Assembly: GCF_000372865.1 (NCBI RefSeq) | Contig: NZ_KB889965.1 | Span: forward strand, 4,733,786 to 4,797,785 | DNA: 64,000 nt | Source of the DNA: Methylosarcina fibrata AML-C10 | Lineage (GTDB): Bacteria; Pseudomonadota; Gammaproteobacteria; Methylococcales; Methylomonadaceae | Reading direction: 5' to 3' | The notes under the pieces: generated by a model | Database searches by the model: none | Seen by the model: only the letters and a program-made list of their open reading frames with translations | Told to the model about the DNA's origin: nothing | Shown: in pieces, positions 1 to 10,053 of the stretch | Layout of the letters: each line of letters opens with the position of its first letter | Position numbering within the stretch: position 1 is the stretch's first letter | Program-made: the position numbers and the translations under genes

Positions 1-437
1 TGGCTTTCACGCTCGGAGAGGAGAATTATGGCATAGATATTCTCACTGTTCAGGAGATTCGCGCTTACGAAACGGTCACCAGAATTGCCAATATGCCGGA
101 CTTCATCAAGGGAGTCATCAATTTACGCGGCGTTATCGTGCCGATCGTCGACATGCGCATCAAGTTTAAATTAGCCGACGTAGTCTATAACCAGTTTACC
201 GTAGTGATTGTTCTGAACGTCTGCGGAAGGGTCATCGGCATGGTCGTGGACGGCGTTTCCGACGTGATTTCTTTGACGCCGGAACAAATTCATCCCAAGC
301 CTGAATTCGGCTCCAGCCTGGATACCCAATATCTGATCGGATTGGGCACGGCCAATGAACGGATGATTATTTTAGTGGATATCGAACGGCTGATGTCCGC
401 CAAAGACATGGCTTTAATCGAAAGAGCCGCCGCCTGA
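1..437 (+). CDS. cheW: Chemotaxis coupling protein CheW, 5' end cut by window
   Basis: CheW is the cytoplasmic SH3-like adaptor that bridges methyl-accepting chemotaxis proteins to the histidine kinase CheA. The reading frame is open from position 3 at the left edge, and the readable part includes the typical segments [11 protein letters not shown], the turn [15 protein letters not shown] and the late [11 protein letters not shown]. About 145 residues are visible; CheW is usually about 150-170, so only a short N-terminus is missing. An internal ATG at 93 would leave out the first conserved strands and is not the real start. It is followed 57 bp later by an MCP gene on the same strand, so it is probably part of a chemotaxis operon that begins outside the window. 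Confidence 0.93.
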   Translation, partial: AFTLGEENYGIDILTVQEIRAYETVTRIANMPDFIKGVINLRGVIVPIVDMRIKFKLADVVYNQFTVVIVLNVCGRVIGMVVDGVSDVISLTPEQIHPKPEFGSSLDTQYLIGLGTANERMIILVDIERLMSAKDMALIERAAA

Positions 438-494
438 ACCGATTTTCAACAGTTATAAATATAAATTTTTCACTTTAGTGAGAGAGGCATCAAA

Positions 495-2795
495 ATGGCA
501 CTATTCGGCAACAACGCAGTAAAATCACGAATCGATGAAGCGGTCAAAATCATCGATAAACTGGCTGTCGGGGACTTTTCCGAACCCATCGAGACATCCG
601 GCAACGATGTTGTCGTCCCGCTGATGCGGGCTTTAAAAAATACACAGACGACTTTGGAGCGCCGGGCATTGGAAGGGCGCCGGGCGACCGATGTCAGCGC
701 CGAACAGTTGGCTCAGTTCCAAAGACTGAAGGTTGCCCTGGAGACGGTCACTTCCTGTGTGATGATTGCGGACAAGGATCGGAAAATCATCTATATGAAT
801 CCGGCTGTTACGCAAATGATGAGGAATGCGGAAGCCGATCTTCGCAAAGTCTTTCCGGGATTCGATACGGATCGTCTCATCGGCTCCAGTATGGATCAGT
901 TTCATAAGAATCCGATGCATCAGCAGCGCATTCTGTCGGAGCTTTCCTCTATTCATAAAGCGCAGATCAACGTGGGTGGGCGCGCTTTCAGTCTGACGGC
1001 CAGTCCCATTATCGACGCACAAGGGCAGCGTTTGGGCTCGGTAGTCGAATGGGTCGACCGCACGACCGAAACTCGATTCCATGAGCAAATGAACCAAATT
1101 ATCGAAGCCACCGCCAATGGCTTGTTGTCGATTCGCGCAAAGCCGGAAGAGCTTGATGAAGGAATGTATCGGAACATCGCCAAAGGCATCAACAGCGTTC
1201 TGGAAGCGCTCATTAATCCTCTGGCCGTGGCGACGAAATATATCGGCGATATTTCCAGGGGGGAAATTCCCGAGAAAATTACCACCGAGTATAAAGGCGA
1301 TTTCCTTATGCTGAGGAAGAATTTCAACGTCAGCATCGGAGTATTGAACGGCCTTATCACCTGTCAGCAATTGATGGCCGAGGAGCACGGCAAGGGCAAT
1401 CTCGACTGGATGATCGACGTTGACCGCTTTCAGGGAGTCTATAAAACCGTAGTCGAAGGAATCAACGGAATGGTTGCGGGCCATATCGAAATGAACAAGA
1501 AAGCGATGGACTGCGTCAAGGAATTCGGGGAAGGCAATTTCGATGCACCGCTCGACAAATTTCCCGGCCAGAAGGCATTCATCAACACCACCATCGAGCA
1601 GGTGCGCGCCAATCTCAAGGCGCTGATCGCGGATACCGACCTGCTCGTGCAGGCGGCGGCAGAAGGCCATCTGGAAACGCGCGCCGATGCCGCCAGGCAT
1701 CAGGGCGGTTACCGGCGCATCGTCAAAGGCATCAACGACACTCTGGATGCCATTGTCGCTCCCATCAATGAAGTAGTATGGGTGATGGGGGCATTGGCGA
1801 AAAGAGATCTTACCGAAAAAATTTCCACTAATTATCAGGGAACCTTTGCCAGACTGTGCGACAACGTGAACGTTTCGGTCGACAACCTGGCGCAGGCCGT
1901 CATGACCATCCGCGAGGCCACCGATTCCATCAATACGGCTGCCAAGGAAATTTCCGCCGGTAATGCCGACTTGTCGCACCGCACCGAACAGCAGGCCGCC
2001 AGCCTGGAAGAAACGGCTTCCAGCATGGAAGAACTCGCCTCTACGGTAAAACAAAATGCCGAAAACGCCAAACAGGCCAATCAAATGGCGCTGACCGCGG
2101 CAGACGTGGCAGGCAAGGGCGGCAATGTCGTACAACAGGTGGTCAACACGATGAATGCCATCAACGAAAGTTCACGGAAGATCGTCGATATTATCAGTGT
2201 GATCGACGGCATTGCCTTGCAGACAAACATTCTGGCGCTCAATGCGGCGGTCGAAGCCGCGCGGGCAGGAGAACAGGGGCGAGGCTTCGCCGTGGTGGCC
2301 AGCGAAGTGCGGAATCTGGCCCAGCGTTCGGCGGCGGCGGCGAAGGAAATCAAAGCACTGATCGGCGATTCGGTCGAAAAAGTCGAGGACGGCAGCAAAC
2401 AGGTGCTCGAAGCAGGCAAAACCATGGAAGAAATCCTGACCTCGGTAAAACGAGTGACCGACATCATGTCGGAGATTGCGGCTGCGTCGGTGGAACAAAG
2501 CTCCGGTATCGAGCAGGTCAATACCGCGGTTGCGCAAATGGATGAAGTTACTCAACAGAACGCCGCTCTTGTCGAGCAGGCAGCGGCGGCGGCCGAGTCG
2601 CTGGAGGAGCAAGCGGCGACTCTATCGGAGACTGTCGATCAGTTCCGCCTCGATGCCTTCGGCAAACGCGCCGCCGAGCCGCAGCGCCGCACTGCCGCGA
2701 GCTTATCGGGCCCTTCCCGGAAATCTCCGGCGCGATTGACAACCGGTAGCTCAAAACCGGCTGCCAAAGGCGTCGACGAGTGGATCGAGTTTTAG
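495..2795 (+). CDS. Soluble methyl-accepting chemotaxis protein with PAS and HAMP-like repeats and an EWIEF tail
   Basis: Chemoreceptor of 766 residues. No hydrophobic membrane segment is visible, so it is predicted to be cytoplasmic or held in an array by CheA/CheW. Order of parts: a HAMP-like N-terminus, a PAS domain (about residues 75-200, with [15 protein letters not shown]), HAMP-like repeats (for example [19 protein letters not shown] and [19 protein letters not shown]), then a coiled-coil signalling domain from about residue 470. Its tip carries the near-invariant [20 protein letters not shown]. The last five residues, EWIEF, follow a flexible Pro/Ser/Lys-rich linker and fit the x-W-x-x-F CheR/CheB tether of high-abundance receptors. 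A strong purine-rich ribosome site (gagagagg) precedes the ATG. cheR is the next gene. The ligand cannot be read from sequence; related PAS receptors sense redox or small molecules. Confidence 0.95.
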   Translation: MALFGNNAVKSRIDEAVKIIDKLAVGDFSEPIETSGNDVVVPLMRALKNTQTTLERRALEGRRATDVSAEQLAQFQRLKVALETVTSCVMIADKDRKIIYMNPAVTQMMRNAEADLRKVFPGFDTDRLIGSSMDQFHKNPMHQQRILSELSSIHKAQINVGGRAFSLTASPIIDAQGQRLGSVVEWVDRTTETRFHEQMNQIIEATANGLLSIRAKPEELDEGMYRNIAKGINSVLEALINPLAVATKYIGDISRGEIPEKITTEYKGDFLMLRKNFNVSIGVLNGLITCQQLMAEEHGKGNLDWMIDVDRFQGVYKTVVEGINGMVAGHIEMNKKAMDCVKEFGEGNFDAPLDKFPGQKAFINTTIEQVRANLKALIADTDLLVQAAAEGHLETRADAARHQGGYRRIVKGINDTLDAIVAPINEVVWVMGALAKRDLTEKISTNYQGTFARLCDNVNVSVDNLAQAVMTIREATDSINTAAKEISAGNADLSHRTEQQAASLEETASSMEELASTVKQNAENAKQANQMALTAADVAGKGGNVVQQVVNTMNAINESSRKIVDIISVIDGIALQTNILALNAAVEAARAGEQGRGFAVVASEVRNLAQRSAAAAKEIKALIGDSVEKVEDGSKQVLEAGKTMEEILTSVKRVTDIMSEIAAASVEQSSGIEQVNTAVAQMDEVTQQNAALVEQAAAAAESLEEQAATLSETVDQFRLDAFGKRAAEPQRRTAASLSGPSRKSPARLTTGSSKPAAKGVDEWIEF

Positions 2796-2985
2796 CGCGA
2801 TTAATACGGCAGAGGGTGAAGATAAATACAATAGCCGGTGACAGCTTTTTACCCGTCGACATTATTTTGCGCGGAGCGGATTGAATTCCGCTCCCGGCTT
2901 TTTCCGTCCGTTGTTTGACGGCATTCCTTTCCAGGTCCGGCCACAGACCGGGCTCGGTCGAATTGCATCCGCGTAGCCATCCGAT

Positions 2986-3882
2986 ATGAACAGATATCTA
3001 GAACAAAAGGAGTTTATATTCACGCCTTCTGATTTTGAGCGGATCCGGACCATGTTGTATCGGCACTGCGGCATTACTCTCAGCGACAACAAGAAAGACA
3101 TGGTTTACAGCCGTTTGGGCCGGCGCTTGCGCGCCAACGGCCTGAAAACGTTTCGTGACTATCTGATATGGGTCGAGCAGGATCGGGGAGGAGACGAGTG
3201 GGAAGCTTTTATCAATTCGCTGACCACCAACCTTACGGCTTTTTTTCGGGAGCCTCATCATTTCCCGTTGCTCAAGGAGCATGTGCTGAATTTGCGTAAA
3301 CGGCCGATTCGCTTGTGGTGTTCGGCTTCGTCGACGGGAGAAGAACCGTACACCATGGCGATGACCATGGTGGAAGCTTTCGGAACGTACAAGCCTCCGG
3401 TAGAGATTATCGCTACGGACATCGACACTCACGTACTAAGCAAGGCCAAGGCCGGCATTTATTCGATGGAACGGGTGGAAAAGCTTCCGAAGGACACGCT
3501 CAAGCGCTTTTTTCTCAAAGGAACGGGCAGTAATGAAGGTTACGTGCAGGTGCGTCGAGAATTGAGTGATTTGATCAGTTTTCGCAGACTTAATCTGCTC
3601 GATGAATACTGGCCTATCAATGGTCCCTTTGATGCGATTTTTTGCCGTAACGTTATGATTTATTTCGATAAGGCTACGCAATATAAAATTCTCAAGCGTT
3701 TTGTGCCCTTGTTGGAGACGCACGGAGTGCTGTTCGCCGGGCATTCGGAAAGTCTGCATCATGCGTCGGACATCTTCCGGTTGCGGGGCAAGACTGTCTA
3801 CGAACTGGCGTCGTCCATTCGCCAGGCCCGATCCGAGAAGGTTTCAATTCATCAGGAAGCGCTGAACGGCGAATCAAGATGA
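2986..3882 (+). CDS. cheR: Chemotaxis protein methyltransferase CheR
   Basis: CheR transfers a methyl group from S-adenosylmethionine to specific glutamates of chemoreceptors, which gives sensory adaptation. The 298 residues match the normal family length. The N-terminal all-helical domain (about 10-90) includes RLGRRLRANGL. The SAM-binding core has CSASSTGEEPYTMAM and, downstream, FDAIFCRNVMIYF, both diagnostic for CheR. The small beta subdomain that grips receptor tails lies inside the catalytic domain. No strong Shine-Dalgarno is visible before the ATG, but homology starts only a few residues in, so the start is reasonable. It lies 190 bp after the MCP gene and 32 bp before cheD. Confidence 0.97.
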   Translation: MNRYLEQKEFIFTPSDFERIRTMLYRHCGITLSDNKKDMVYSRLGRRLRANGLKTFRDYLIWVEQDRGGDEWEAFINSLTTNLTAFFREPHHFPLLKEHVLNLRKRPIRLWCSASSTGEEPYTMAMTMVEAFGTYKPPVEIIATDIDTHVLSKAKAGIYSMERVEKLPKDTLKRFFLKGTGSNEGYVQVRRELSDLISFRRLNLLDEYWPINGPFDAIFCRNVMIYFDKATQYKILKRFVPLLETHGVLFAGHSESLHHASDIFRLRGKTVYELASSIRQARSEKVSIHQEALNGESR

Positions 3883-3914
3883 TCAGTTCATATTAAATTC
3901 TTCCGGGATATAGC

Positions 3915-4490
3915 ATGACGCCCAATCTTTACTACGACAATCATTTTAATATCGATGCGGTTAAAATTTTGCCCGGCGAATATTACGCCACTGCCCGCCC
4001 CATACTCATAGTGACCGTCGTAGGTTCGTGTGTAGCCGCTTGTATCCGCGATCGCGTCAGCGGTATCGGCGGAATGACTCATTTTACGCTGCCGATTCAC
4101 GATTCATACGAAGAGTTCGGCAATGGCCAGGCCAATCATGGTAACTCCGCCATGGAGCTTCTGATCAATCAACTGCTGGCCATGGGGGCGCAACGTGAAC
4201 ACCTGGAAGCCAAGATATTCGGGGGCTGCGATCTGCTTCAATCTCCCGAGTCGATCCACGCCGGCAGGCGCAATTGCGATTTCCTCCGCAGTTATCTGGA
4301 ACTGGAAAAGATTCCCGTTCTGGCCGATGATTTACTCGGTCATTATCCCCGCAAAATCTATTTTTTTCCCGGTCAGGGCAAAGTCCTGGTTAAAAAATTG
4401 CTGAGACAGCATAATGCCACCATTCTTCAGCGAGAGCAGGAATACATCGACCGCCTGCGCAATGCGGGGGCTGCCGTCTGCGACGTGTGA
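3915..4490 (+). CDS. cheD: Chemoreceptor glutamine deamidase CheD
   Basis: CheD hydrolyses receptor glutamines to glutamates and, in some bacteria, also binds CheC or CheY. The 191-residue protein has the family's catalytic Cys in the segment VVGSCVAACIRD, the His/Thr segment GGMTHFTLP just after it, and the conserved AKIFGGCDLL. CheD normally sits next to cheR and cheB. Here cheR is upstream, but the strand continues into a long gap instead of cheB. The cytoplasmic location and role follow from family knowledge; the catalytic Cys-His-Thr pattern is visible in the sequence. Confidence 0.95.
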   Translation: MTPNLYYDNHFNIDAVKILPGEYYATARPILIVTVVGSCVAACIRDRVSGIGGMTHFTLPIHDSYEEFGNGQANHGNSAMELLINQLLAMGAQREHLEAKIFGGCDLLQSPESIHAGRRNCDFLRSYLELEKIPVLADDLLGHYPRKIYFFPGQGKVLVKKLLRQHNATILQREQEYIDRLRNAGAAVCDV

Positions 4491-5016
4491 TTTAGCGAAA
4501 GCAATTTTTCGGAATGTTTATCACGCTCCTGTTTCCATCCGGACGTTGAGTCCTCAGCGTTCGCGATATTGCGAAAATAACCTGTCCGGTTGAATGATGT
4601 CCATATCCGGCTATAATGATTTACAGCCGATGTTGAAAGAACCGTTTTGCGGCGGTAATGCGATAATAAAACCCGATCAAAGACGGATTTCATCAAAATC
4701 AGGTAAGCGGAGCCGGATTTTCTCGAGAATTGATCAAGAAAAAGGAGTGCTCGTTGCTCTCTTCGGATCAAATTGCAGTCGGACCCGCCTTGTCGTTTTT
4801 TAACGTTTGAATTTCTGACAATTAAAGCCAATCGTATTTGATATTTCCTCGGGACAAACTTTTTCGATGAAAAGAGCGATCTTGATCAAAACTTCTTAAG
4901 CAGTTAAAACCTCGCTTCTTCTTTTTTCCTCTTATTGCTGCGGTTCCGCCAGGGCAGTCTTTTGCAACGCCTGTTCTTGAAAAGGCTAATAAATTTTAAT
5001 TTGTGAGTAGGGATAT
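4491..5016. other. Intergenic region between cheD and fleQ
   Basis: This 526-bp stretch holds no convincing gene. Small open frames at 4594-4803 (+) and 4427-4831 (-) have no recognisable motifs, and the second overlaps the end of cheD. The distal part is AT-rich with pyrimidine runs and should carry the fleQ promoter, but I could not pick a confident -35/-10 pair. No GG-N10-GC sigma-54 signature was found here. Confidence 0.5.
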
Positions 5017-6489
5017 ATGGTTTTACCTCGCCTTTTATTGATCGATGATAATGAGACAAGATCAAAACAGCTTGAAGTCATCTTTCAATTCATGGAATAT
5101 CAGGTCACTTATGCCGTTTCTTCCGATTATGGGCCGATTTCCGGAAAAATTGATCAGTATGTAGGCATATTCGTCGGGGACATCGCTTCCAAACGAGCGG
5201 TCGTAATCAAGGAAATAGTCGACAAGGCCGGTAAGATTCCCGTTATTCTGCTGGTGGACAAAGGCGCCGTGCATGAAGTTTCCACCACGATCGACAAAAT
5301 GGTTTTCGAAGTGCTGGAATGGCCTCTCACCTATGCCGGATTGAGGCGCATTACCGACAAGTTGTTCGCTCCTTTCTGGCAGGAACTGGGAATTCACAGC
5401 CAACATTTGGACCGCAGGATGTACGACCGCCGGGCGTCTTCAATCGTGCGCCTGCAAGGCAACAGCCCGGCCATCGTCAACGTCCGCAAAGCGATCGATC
5501 AGGTGGCCGACTCGGATGCGACTGTTTTGATTCTCGGCGAGTCGGGAACAGGCAAGGAAGTGGTCGCCCGCTCGCTGCACGATGCCTCCTTGCGCAGCTC
5601 GAAACCTTTTGTTCCTCTCAATTGCGGAGCCATTCCCGGCGAGCTGCTGGAAAGCGAGTTGTTCGGCCATGAGAAAGGCGCCTTTACCGGCGCGTTGAAT
5701 TCGAGGCTGGGTCGTTTTGAATTAGCGGAAGGCGGTACGCTGTTTCTTGATGAAATTGGCGACATGCCTTTGATGATGCAGGTCAAGCTGCTGAGAGTAT
5801 TGCAGGAGCGGACGTTCGAACGGGTGGGCAGCAGCAAGTCCATTCACTGCAATGTCCGGATTATTGCCGCGACGCACCGGCATCTTGAAGATCAGATCAG
5901 GGAGAACCGGTTTCGGGAAGATCTGTATTATCGCCTGAACGTCTTTCCGATCGAGGTGCCTCCCTTGCGGGAGCGCACCGAAGACATTCCTCTGTTGGTG
6001 GCGGACATTATTACCCGAATGGAATCCTCCAACCGCGGCTCGGTCAGGCTGAGCAGCGCGTCTTTGGCGATACTGAGGCAATACGACTGGCCGGGAAACG
6101 TACGGGAGTTGGCAAATCTGATCGAACGATTGGCCATCATTCATCCCGGCGGCTTGATTAACGTCGCCGACCTGCCCGAAAAATTCCGGCGCTTTCATGT
6201 GGCGGAAGAAATCATCGGGCAAGCCGAAGAGGCGGAGGTGGACGCCGCCGACGGCGAGCGCTTCGAATTTCATCGGCCCGAGGCTGATTCCGACAACTTG
6301 AGTCCGGAAGATGCTCCGCTGCCTGAAACAGGAATCGATCTAAAAAAATATCTGGATACCATGGAAAGCAATTTGATCCGCCGAGCTTTGGAAGAAAGCA
6401 ACGGAGTGGTTGCCCATGCCGCCAAGCGGTTGAATCTTCGCCGCACTACCCTGGTTGAAAAACTGCGCAAACTCGACTTGCAGTATTGA
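5017..6489 (+). CDS. fleQ: FleQ/FlrA-type sigma-54-dependent flagellar master regulator
   Basis: Bacterial enhancer-binding protein that activates sigma-54 promoters of early flagellar genes and, in Pseudomonas, responds to c-di-GMP and FleN. Of 490 residues, about 1-125 form a receiver-like FleQ domain ([18 protein letters not shown]) that lacks an evident phosphoacceptor pocket. The AAA+ domain follows, with Walker A GESGTGK (174-180), the sigma-54 contact loop GAFTGA (221-226) and Walker B TLFLDE (241-246). The C-terminus is a Fis-type helix-turn-helix ([20 protein letters not shown]). It lies just before fliE, whose upstream DNA has a good sigma-54 promoter. FleQ and FlrA are orthologous names; c-di-GMP binding is inferred from the family. 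Confidence 0.93.
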   Translation: MVLPRLLLIDDNETRSKQLEVIFQFMEYQVTYAVSSDYGPISGKIDQYVGIFVGDIASKRAVVIKEIVDKAGKIPVILLVDKGAVHEVSTTIDKMVFEVLEWPLTYAGLRRITDKLFAPFWQELGIHSQHLDRRMYDRRASSIVRLQGNSPAIVNVRKAIDQVADSDATVLILGESGTGKEVVARSLHDASLRSSKPFVPLNCGAIPGELLESELFGHEKGAFTGALNSRLGRFELAEGGTLFLDEIGDMPLMMQVKLLRVLQERTFERVGSSKSIHCNVRIIAATHRHLEDQIRENRFREDLYYRLNVFPIEVPPLRERTEDIPLLVADIITRMESSNRGSVRLSSASLAILRQYDWPGNVRELANLIERLAIIHPGGLINVADLPEKFRRFHVAEEIIGQAEEAEVDAADGERFEFHRPEADSDNLSPEDAPLPETGIDLKKYLDTMESNLIRRALEESNGVVAHAAKRLNLRRTTLVEKLRKLDLQY

Positions 6490-6979
6490 CGCTTGGAACG
6501 ATTGTTCCAGGCAGATTTTACCCTGCCCGAGAATCCAATCCCGGACTGTTCGCTTCGATGTCCGGTTCTTGTTGACAGAGAAAAAAGCAAACCGCACGGA
6601 TAGATGAACGAGTCCTCCGGTGGCGTTTGCTGCGCTCTGCTGACCTATTCCTACCTTGCTTCCTATCCGCGATGAATAGTCAATATTTTGACGATACTTT
6701 TTGCCGTGCAGTGACTTATGCCGGCAGGCACTCATCAATTATCCAATAAAAAACGGCTCAAAATTCAGGTTTCCCGCTAACCTTATAGCCAAGAAGGAAA
6801 ATAGGCGAGGCACAGGAGTCTGCATTTGAATAAAACTAGGAAGTTTTGCTGCAAGGCGGCTTATGGCATCAATAATGCATAAGATTTGAGTGGCACATGA
6901 ATAAGGTATTGAAAGCGCTCTTTGCGTCGTTCGGGAGTTTTCAAGACTTGCTTGTGAGAATGAATTAAAGGGGGAAACC
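6490..6979. other. Intergenic region between fleQ and fliE
   Basis: This 490-bp region contains no supported gene. At 6492-6511 a short inverted repeat (TGGAAC, loop GATT, GTTCCA) follows the fleQ stop by two bases; it may end fleQ transcription, but no T-run follows, so that is weak. The fliE sigma-54 promoter is at 6864-6879. The rest probably carries the enhancer sites for the FleQ-type activator, which I could not delimit. Confidence 0.5.
6864..6879 (+). promoter_or_regulatory. Sigma-54 (-24/-12) promoter of the fliE operon
   Basis: The sequence TGGCATCAATAATGCA keeps the invariant GG (6865-6866) and GC (6877-6878) with exactly ten bases between them. It matches the TGGCAC-N5-TTGCA consensus at nearly all scored positions. 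It lies 101 bp upstream of the fliE ATG and downstream of the gene for a sigma-54 activator, which fits the known class II flagellar scheme. Confidence 0.75.
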
Positions 6980-7291
6980 ATGAATGACATGAATATAAAT
7001 CAGGTATTGGCCAGGATGCAGGCCATGGCTCTGCAAGCCGCCAATAAAGTGCCCGAAACAGGCGGCAGCATAGACTTTGCATCTTTGTTAAAGCAGTCCA
7101 TCGACTCCGTCAACGACAGTCAGCAGACTGCCGGAAAAATGGCGGAAGACTTTGAGACCGGAGAATCCGGGGCCAGTCTGGCGGAGGTGATGGTGGCATC
7201 GCAGAAAGCCGGCGTTTCTTTTCAGGCCATGCTGCAGGTCAGAAACAAACTGGTCGATGCCTATAAAGATATCATGAACATGCCGATGTAA
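6980..7291 (+). CDS. fliE: Flagellar MS ring-rod junction protein FliE
   Basis: FliE is a small secreted protein that joins the MS ring to the proximal rod and helps assemble the export gate. The 103-residue length is typical. The C-terminal helix has the family pattern SLAEVMVASQKAGVSFQAML followed by VRNKLVDAYKDIMNMPM, which ends in the usual YKxIMNMPM form. A strong ribosome site (aaaggggg) precedes the ATG. It is the first gene of the fliEFGHIJK operon and sits downstream of the sigma-54 promoter. Confidence 0.97.
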   Translation: MNDMNINQVLARMQAMALQAANKVPETGGSIDFASLLKQSIDSVNDSQQTAGKMAEDFETGESGASLAEVMVASQKAGVSFQAMLQVRNKLVDAYKDIMNMPM

Positions 7292-7307
7292 TGCGAGTAG
7301 CTAGATA

Positions 7308-9053
7308 ATGAGCGTACAAAGCGGTAACAATCTGGTGAATACCGAAAATCAGCAAACCTTGGCGGACGTGAGCAAGGCGCATCCGATCATGAAGGGGTTG
7401 GCCGGACTTACTCTGGCTCGCCAGATCGGATTGATGCTGGGGTTGGCATTCAGTGTAGCCATCGGCGTTGCCGTGGTTCTATGGTCGCAGGCCCCTTCTT
7501 ATAGTTTATTGTTTTCCCAGATTGCCGATAAGGATGCGTCCGAAATTCTTGAGGCACTCGACGCGCTGGGCATTGATTACAAGGTCGAAACGGGCTCCGG
7601 AGCGATCATGGTCCCGGCCGACAAGGTTCACGAGTTGAAGCTTAAACTGGCGGCGCAGGGGCTGCCCAGAAGCAAAAGTCTGGGCTATGACCTGCTGGAC
7701 AAGGATCAAGGATTCGGTACCAGCAAGAGTGTCGAAGCGCTTCGTTTCCAGCGGGCTCTGGAAGGGGAAATTGCTCAAACCATCATGACGATCCAGAATG
7801 TCAAGTCGGCAAAAGTGCTTTTAGCCATGCCGCAGCAGTCGGTGTTTGTCAGGGACCGCAAGAAGCCGAGCGCTTCGGTCATGGTGAATCTGTATCAGGG
7901 CCGATCGCTGGATAAAGGCCAGATTGAATCGATCGTGCATTTGGTGGCTTCCAGCGTTCCTCTGCTGGACGCAGAGCAGGTCACGGTGGTCGATCAAAAA
8001 GGGCAACTGCTCAATAGCAAGGATTCGTCTTCGGACGTGTATCTTGCCTCCAAACAGCTTGAATACAAGAAGAATATTGAAGAGCATCTGATGGAACGGA
8101 TAGCCAACATTCTGATGCCCCTGGTCGGCCCTAACGGGATGCGCGCCCAGCTTTCCGCCGACGTCGATTTTACCCAGACCGAAAAAACGCAGGAAATGTT
8201 CAATCCGGAGGTTTCCGCATTACGAAGCGAGCAGACGGCGGAAGAGAAAAACACCGTTTCATCGGTTCAAGGCGTTCCCGGCGCATTATCCAATCAGCCG
8301 ACTCCGGCGGGCACGGCGCCGGAAACCCTGGCCAAAAAGAACGGAGAAAACAGTGCGGCCGGCGGCACAGGATCTTCATCAATAAGCGCCACCCGAAATT
8401 TTGAACTGGATAAGACGATCACCCATACGCGTCTCGGTACCGGCGTTGTCCGCCGCTTGACCGTCGCCGTCGTGGTGGACGACCGCCATACGGCAGGCAA
8501 GGATGGAAAGGGAAAAGCCCAGCCGTATACTCCGGAAGACATCGAACGGTTTACTGAACTCGTGAAACAGGCCGTGGGCTTCGATAGCGGCCGAGGAGAC
8601 CAGGTTACCGTCACCAATGTGGCGTTCAATCCGGCAGAAGAAATAGAAAACCTGCCTGAAGTGCCGTTTTGGCAAAAAGCAGGATTTGCCGATCTTGTGA
8701 AACAAGTCATCGCCGTTCTCACCGTATTGTTTCTTCTATTTGGCGTATTGCGCCCCGTCATGCGCGGCCTCGTCAAGCAGAATGAAGAGGAGAAAAAATT
8801 GGAGAATCAGGCCGATGCGGAAACGAAGGATGGAAACCGCGGCGCCGCTGCGTCTGACGGCAACTCCATTCCCGTTGCTGTTCCCGCCGAACCCATTGCG
8901 CCGAGCGAGGCATTGTCGTCCGAGATAAAGGAATTTTCTCTGTTATCCGCACCCCAGAGCTACGAAAAACAGTTGGAATATGTAAAGAAACTGGTTGATG
9001 AGAATCCGAAATTAGTTGTACAAACCATCAAATCATGGATCAGAGATGAGTAG
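7308..9053 (+). CDS. fliF: Flagellar MS-ring protein FliF
   Basis: FliF builds the MS ring in the inner membrane, the base on which rotor and export gate assemble. The 581 residues include a first transmembrane helix (about 45-65, IGLMLGLAFSVAIGVAVVL), periplasmic ring-building motifs, and a second helix near residue 470 (VIAVLTVLFLLFGVLRPVM). A cytoplasmic tail ends in a helix that binds FliG (YVKKLVDENPKLVVQTIKSW). The linker around 320-365 is rich in Ser, Gly, Thr and Ala, as is normal for the family. Its stop codon overlaps the start of fliG, which suggests translational coupling. Confidence 0.97.
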   Translation: MSVQSGNNLVNTENQQTLADVSKAHPIMKGLAGLTLARQIGLMLGLAFSVAIGVAVVLWSQAPSYSLLFSQIADKDASEILEALDALGIDYKVETGSGAIMVPADKVHELKLKLAAQGLPRSKSLGYDLLDKDQGFGTSKSVEALRFQRALEGEIAQTIMTIQNVKSAKVLLAMPQQSVFVRDRKKPSASVMVNLYQGRSLDKGQIESIVHLVASSVPLLDAEQVTVVDQKGQLLNSKDSSSDVYLASKQLEYKKNIEEHLMERIANILMPLVGPNGMRAQLSADVDFTQTEKTQEMFNPEVSALRSEQTAEEKNTVSSVQGVPGALSNQPTPAGTAPETLAKKNGENSAAGGTGSSSISATRNFELDKTITHTRLGTGVVRRLTVAVVVDDRHTAGKDGKGKAQPYTPEDIERFTELVKQAVGFDSGRGDQVTVTNVAFNPAEEIENLPEVPFWQKAGFADLVKQVIAVLTVLFLLFGVLRPVMRGLVKQNEEEKKLENQADAETKDGNRGAAASDGNSIPVAVPAEPIAPSEALSSEIKEFSLLSAPQSYEKQLEYVKKLVDENPKLVVQTIKSWIRDE

Positions 9054-10053
9054 CACCGAAGTCAACCTAAGCGGAATGGAACGCGCCTCTTTGCTGCTGT
9101 TTGCGCTGGGGCAGAAAAGAGCGTCCGAAATATTGAAATATCTGGAGCCGAGGGAAGTGGAGCTGATCGGAGCCAATATGGTGTCGTTAAGGGATATTTC
9201 TCCGGACATGGTCAATGTGGTGCTGGATGAGTTTGTGGTAACCGTCAAAAAACAGACGGCCCTCGGCGTCGATTCCGAAGAATACATTCGCAATGTACTG
9301 ACCAATGCCTTGGGCTCCGAGAAAGCGGAAGTCATCATTGACCGGATACTGATCGGAGGAAGAAGCAAAGGCATTAATCAACTGAAATGGATGGATACCC
9401 GTTCGATCGCCGATCTGGTCCGTTCCGAACATCCTCAGATTGTCGCCAACATCCTGTCCTTGCTCGAAGGACAGCGGGCGGCCGACGTGCTGATGTGTCT
9501 GTCGGAAGAAGTGCGTTCCAATCTGCTGATGCGTATTGCCTCGCTCGAAGGCGTGCCGCTCGCCGCCTTGCGGGAGCTCGACGAAATCATGGAAGAACAG
9601 TTGGCCGGCAATGAAAGCATCAAATCTTCGTTTGTCGGAGGGATCAACGTGGCGGCCAATATCCTCAATCACATGGACACGTCGGTCTGTAATCAATTGC
9701 TGGAAGAAATATCCGGAAGCAGTGCCGATCTGGCGCAAAAAATACAGGACAAAATGTTTGTATTCGAAGATCTGGTCAATCTGGACGACAGAGGCATGCA
9801 GACCCTGCTGCGCGAAGTGGCCACCGACCGGCTGTTGCTGGCCTTGCGCGGCGTGAGCGACGTGCTCAAGAACAAGATATTCAGCAATATGTCCAAGCGC
9901 GCGGCCGATATGCTGCGTGAGGACCTGGAAGCGGCACCGCCCGCCAAGTTGAGCGAAGTGGAACTGGCGCAGAAGGAAATTTTGACTGTCGTCAGAAATT
10001 TGGCGGATTCGGGAGCCATCGTATTTGGAGGCGGCGATGATCAGCTCGTTTAA
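9046..10053 (+). CDS. fliG: Flagellar motor switch protein FliG
   Basis: FliG is the rotor protein that transmits torque from MotA and sets rotation sense through FliM. I start it at ATG 9046 (MSSTEVNL), which overlaps the fliF stop; an upstream in-frame start at 9016 would add residues without family support. The 335-residue length is normal. The first domain contains LGQKRASEILKYLEPREVE; the middle domain has EHPQIVANILSLL, the EHPQ motif that contacts FliM. The C-terminal torque helix has the charged pattern around MFVFEDLVNLDDRGMQ. Confidence 0.97.
   Translation: MSSTEVNLSGMERASLLLFALGQKRASEILKYLEPREVELIGANMVSLRDISPDMVNVVLDEFVVTVKKQTALGVDSEEYIRNVLTNALGSEKAEVIIDRILIGGRSKGINQLKWMDTRSIADLVRSEHPQIVANILSLLEGQRAADVLMCLSEEVRSNLLMRIASLEGVPLAALRELDEIMEEQLAGNESIKSSFVGGINVAANILNHMDTSVCNQLLEEISGSSADLAQKIQDKMFVFEDLVNLDDRGMQTLLREVATDRLLLALRGVSDVLKNKIFSNMSKRAADMLREDLEAAPPAKLSEVELAQKEILTVVRNLADSGAIVFGGGDDQLV

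Noticed and set aside
633-2135. Long open frame of 500 codons on the minus strand
   Set aside because: It lies wholly inside the clear MCP gene on the other strand and has no recognisable motif; it is an antisense shadow.
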